NCBI GenBank assembly: GCA_023387635.1
Contig: JAEWHU010000326.1
Location: 1 to 6,842 of the forward strand
Direction of reading: 5' to 3'
Origin: Bacillota bacterium
Lineage (GTDB): Bacteria; Bacillota; Clostridia; Lachnospirales; Lachnospiraceae
Length of the DNA stretch: 6,842 bases
This document shows, piece by piece, positions 4,055 through 6,842 of the stretch (position 1 is its first letter; each line of letters opens with the position of its first letter). Both the position numbers and the translations under genes were made by a program. The notes below the pieces were generated by a model, which was not told where the DNA came from, did not search any database, and was given only the letters and a program-made list of their open reading frames with translations.

Positions 4055-5209
4055 ATGAACATAAAAATTGATTATCAAATAAATGAATTGCAAGAAGTAT
4101 GTACCTTAATTCGAAAAGCAAGTGACCGTAAAAAAGGTGATCCCATTCACCTAATAAAAAACAAGCATAAGTTCACTTTATCAGAAGAAGAAGTAAATAA
4201 AAGATACCATAAGATCTATAAGTTTTATGAATCTGTTTACAATGAGACCATTGATGTACTCAAAGAGTATGAAGATCTAATCCCTTATATACAATTACCA
4301 TCTAGTTCGAGTGAATGTAGTTTTATTTTTGCAGCAATTCGTAATATAAACTGTAAAAGTGTGAATGAATTAGAGCTAAATAATTTTTTGTATGGATGTA
4401 ATTATGAGTTGACTTGCATGGATGCAACGGATGAGGGCTTTGAACAGACTCAAGTAGATGAAATAGCTAAGGAATTAGAACGTTTAAAAGTTATGGGAAA
4501 TAACTATAATGAGATTTTTACATTAGTAAACAAGACTGATTTGCAAGCCAATCATAAAATAATTCTTCTTAATTTTTATCAACAGATATCAACTATTTAT
4601 GTTAGACTTGTGAAGGTTTTAACCTTATGTACTGAAATTTATGAACGACATATAAATGAAATCCAATACATGATTCATCATACCATAGAAAAATTTTATA
4701 ATGAAGATGGTGAACTTTTAGATATAGAAAAGCTTGAGATTTCAAAGTATGTCGATTTTAATGAGACCTCATTTCGTAAAGATGAGTTCATATATCTTTC
4801 ATGTTCCGTTATGAATGCAGAAAGTATGAGTCTTACTATGTCAATGGATAAAACTATTCCAATCACGTTAGTTGCTGGTGTTCTGTATTATGAATTGAAT
4901 AGTTTAATTAATGATGAAGTAATGAAAGAACAATTGTTTCTCGAGCAAATGAAAGCAATAGGAGATTCAAGCCGTCTTAAGATAATGAAATTACTGTCTA
5001 TTAAGCCTTTCTATATAAAAGAGATTGCAGAGGAAACTGCTCTAACTTCTGCAACCATATCTCATCATATGGGAATATTGCTAAAAGCCAAATTGGTATT
5101 AGTATATAATGATGGACGTAAAACCTATTATAGAGTAAATAAAGAGGAAATGAATCAGTTAAGTCAAGTCTTTACTGATTTAAGTGGGGAGGAAACATGT
5201 CGTATATAA
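4055..5209 (+). CDS. ArsR-type winged-helix regulator with a long N-terminal domain
   Basis: This 384-residue protein ends in an ArsR-family winged helix-turn-helix. LEQMKAIGDSSRLKIMKLL (296-314) is the family's hallmark first helix ('ALadptRlrIL.lL'). FYIKEIAEETAL (319-330) and TSATISHHMGILLKAKLV (331-348) are the HTH helices, and LVYNDGRKTYYRVN (349-362) is the wing. The Cys metal site of classical ArsR proteins (ELCVCDL) is absent, so a metal signal is unlikely. Residues 1-290 are a large, mostly helical, acidic region that I do not recognise. It presumably senses the signal or mediates dimerisation; long N-terminal domains are known in ArsR-like proteins placed next to ABC exporters. The ATG follows AAAGGAGGT at 4041-4049. 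The gene overlaps the ABC transporter start by 13 nt, so the two are translationally linked. It probably controls its own promoter through the dyad at 4015-4029. Confidence 0.88.
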   Translation: MNIKIDYQINELQEVCTLIRKASDRKKGDPIHLIKNKHKFTLSEEEVNKRYHKIYKFYESVYNETIDVLKEYEDLIPYIQLPSSSSECSFIFAAIRNINCKSVNELELNNFLYGCNYELTCMDATDEGFEQTQVDEIAKELERLKVMGNNYNEIFTLVNKTDLQANHKIILLNFYQQISTIYVRLVKVLTLCTEIYERHINEIQYMIHHTIEKFYNEDGELLDIEKLEISKYVDFNETSFRKDEFIYLSCSVMNAESMSLTMSMDKTIPITLVAGVLYYELNSLINDEVMKEQLFLEQMKAIGDSSRLKIMKLLSIKPFYIKEIAEETALTSATISHHMGILLKAKLVLVYNDGRKTYYRVNKEEMNQLSQVFTDLSGEETCRI

Positions 5210-6842
5210 AACCTGTAACATCAAAACATACTGCAAAGAAAATGTTATCCTTAGTGAGCAAGAAGCAAACAATTTGCATGATGGCATATGGAATCGCTGG
5301 TGGAATTCTACCACTTTTGTCTGTTCTAGCCATGCAAGTAATTTTATCATCACTAACTAAATCCAATCAGTCAATGAAACAGACCTTAATCATTATCGGT
5401 ATTTATACATTGATTGGAGCTATCCTACAAATTATAGAGATACAAACTGAGAAAAGAACATATTCATCCTTTAATCATATTCGAATGAATACTTTAAAGG
5501 AATTGGTAACTAAGTACATGACAATGGATTTTTCTTACTATGAAAATAAGGAATTTATGGATGAAGCGGAATCAGCTTTTAGTGCAGTTGAAACCAATGA
5601 ATTAGGTTTTGAAGGGATCTATCATAGAGTATTTACATTATCTAAAAAGGTAGTGAGTGTTATTCTTCTTGGGATATTAATATGGTCTCTTAATCCTACT
5701 ATTATAGCAGTTGTTATTTTATATATTGGTATTAATATCTATCTATTAAAAGTTATTTCTAAGTATCGATATTCTCGTAGAGTAGAGCAAAATGAAGCAA
5801 ATCGCCGAACAAGTGTATATTCCTTTGAAAGTGCCGATTTTGCATATGGAAAAGACATTCGATTATTTTCCATGAATGAAAAGCTAATGAAAGCCTATAA
5901 AAAGGAAATAAATAATTTAGCTAAGATACTAAAAGATATTAGTGGACTTGAAATTAAAGTATCCTTCGTAGATGTGTTGTTTTTAATTATATGTAATTTT
6001 ACTGCTTACATAATCCTAGTGAATCAATTGTATGAAGGCATGAGTATTGCAGCTTTTATTATGTACTTAACTGCAATCACTTTATTTATTGGTACAATGG
6101 CTGATGTATCTAAGGATGTAGGTTTTATTAGACAGCAATTTGTTTATTGTAAAGATATGTTTGGGTTATTGGATATGAATTTAATTACAGAAGATACAGA
6201 AAATTCATTTGTATCAGATGCTCCAATTAAAGTAGAATTTAGGGATGTGAGTTTTCATTATCCAAACAGCGAAAAAATGGTATTTGAACATTTGAATCTA
6301 GTAATAGAACCTTCGAAAAAAGTTGCACTAGTTGGAGTGAATGGAGCAGGTAAAACTACACTAGTTAAATTAATAACAGGATTATATAGACCAACTTCTG
6401 GCCAAATATTAATTAACGGCATTGATTATACTACATTTCAGGTCAAAGATTTGCAAAAATTATTTGGTGTTGTATTCCAAGATGTGAATCCCCTTGCAGT
6501 TAAAGTGAAAGAGAATGTGGCAGCAACAAAGACAGATATTAATGAGGAACGAGTACAAGAGGTCCTAGAAATGGTTGGACTATGGCCAAAGATTAATGAA
6601 TTTGAAAACAAGATGGATACCATGTTATTAAAAATCATCGATGAAAATGGTATTGTATTATCTGGTGGTGAAAATCAAAAATTAATGATTGCACGAGCTC
6701 TTTATAGGGAAAATACGAAGATGATGATTATGGATGAGCCGACCGCAGCATTGGATGCCATAGCGGAAGAGAAGATATATATGGAATTTAATAATATAAT
6801 GAGCGGAAAAACAGGTTTGTTTATATCACACAGATTAGCAAG
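5197..6842 (+). CDS. Exporter-type ABC transporter, fused membrane and ATPase domains (3' end cut off)
   Basis: The frame is open to the window edge (548 codons and two bases). Residues 1-330 form an exporter-type membrane domain with hydrophobic segments near 29-55, 65-85, 150-190 and 250-310, and polar coupling regions such as YYENKEFMDEAESAF (about 114-128). The ATPase domain has Walker A GVNGAGKTT (380-388), the Q-loop at Gln428 (VFQDVNP), the signature LSGGE (488-492), Walker B MMIMDEP (509-515, with Asp513 and catalytic Glu514), a D-loop AALD and the switch His545 (ISHRLA). All catalytic residues are present. A usual half-transporter is about 580-600 residues, so only the last few dozen are missing. 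No C39 peptidase domain precedes it, so it should not process a leader peptide. The start at 5197 has GGGGAGG at 5186-5192 and lies within the regulator's last codons. The substrate is unknown; peptide, drug or lipid export is possible. A second half-transporter may lie just to the right. Confidence 0.93.
   Translation, partial: MSYIKPVTSKHTAKKMLSLVSKKQTICMMAYGIAGGILPLLSVLAMQVILSSLTKSNQSMKQTLIIIGIYTLIGAILQIIEIQTEKRTYSSFNHIRMNTLKELVTKYMTMDFSYYENKEFMDEAESAFSAVETNELGFEGIYHRVFTLSKKVVSVILLGILIWSLNPTIIAVVILYIGINIYLLKVISKYRYSRRVEQNEANRRTSVYSFESADFAYGKDIRLFSMNEKLMKAYKKEINNLAKILKDISGLEIKVSFVDVLFLIICNFTAYIILVNQLYEGMSIAAFIMYLTAITLFIGTMADVSKDVGFIRQQFVYCKDMFGLLDMNLITEDTENSFVSDAPIKVEFRDVSFHYPNSEKMVFEHLNLVIEPSKKVALVGVNGAGKTTLVKLITGLYRPTSGQILINGIDYTTFQVKDLQKLFGVVFQDVNPLAVKVKENVAATKTDINEERVQEVLEMVGLWPKINEFENKMDTMLLKIIDENGIVLSGGENQKLMIARALYRENTKMMIMDEPTAALDAIAEEKIYMEFNNIMSGKTGLFISHRLA

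Noticed and set aside
5172..5366. A 64-codon leftward frame over the regulator-transporter junction.
   Set aside because: It is antisense to two well-supported genes and has no motif or ribosome site of its own.
6438..6638. A 66-codon leftward frame inside the ATPase domain.
   Set aside because: It is antisense to the conserved Q-loop to signature region of the ABC transporter.

Overview
The window is AT-rich Gram-positive DNA. Strong AAGGAGG-type ribosome sites, TTGACA/TATAAT-like promoters, hairpin-plus-U-tract terminators and AGA/TTA-rich codon use all fit a low-GC Firmicute. The gene content (a CDGSH mini-ferredoxin-like protein, an ArsR-type regulator with an ABC exporter, a GAAC-N4-GTTC LexA box) suggests a clostridium, perhaps Lachnospiraceae. 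The family-level guess is inference.

Left part (1-2770): a well-formed promoter drives a 100-residue three-helix membrane protein. A bidirectional terminator follows, then a leftward Nudix hydrolase reading frame that has lost its N-terminus and the first acid of its Nudix box. Divergent from it, a rightward 67-residue CDGSH iron-sulfur protein has its own promoter and a 19-bp terminator. A leftward class I methyltransferase is followed directly by a 47-codon C-terminal scrap of an unrelated protein. A roughly 490-bp gap holds the methyltransferase promoter and a TACA-N2-TGTA dyad.

Middle part (2775-4054): an unrecognised 138-residue protein is followed, 7 bp after its stop, by the most interesting element. 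This is a compact type I toxin-antitoxin-like locus of the holin-like toxin (TxpA/BsrG-like) kind. It has a LexA box lying on the -35 of the toxin promoter, a leader that can hide the ribosome site, a tiny SISE...YIDN...KKK toxin frame, a 15-bp bidirectional terminator, and a convergent consensus promoter for a short antisense RNA. The toxin frame carries an in-frame TAA in its membrane helix, so this copy is probably disarmed while its regulatory parts look intact. A second, more decayed Nudix fragment and a doubtful 38-codon leftward frame follow. Together with the two scraps on the left, this makes the region look like accessory DNA undergoing gene loss.

Right part (4007-6842): a self-contained export operon. 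A TTGACA-N17-TAAAAT promoter carries a perfect dyad (CATCTA-N3-TAGATG) between its -35 and -10. It drives a 384-residue regulator with a C-terminal ArsR-type winged helix, which overlaps by 13 nt the start of an exporter-type ABC transporter with fused membrane and ATPase domains. The transporter runs off the right edge. The dyad is the obvious candidate for autoregulation by the winged-helix protein, with release when the exporter is needed.
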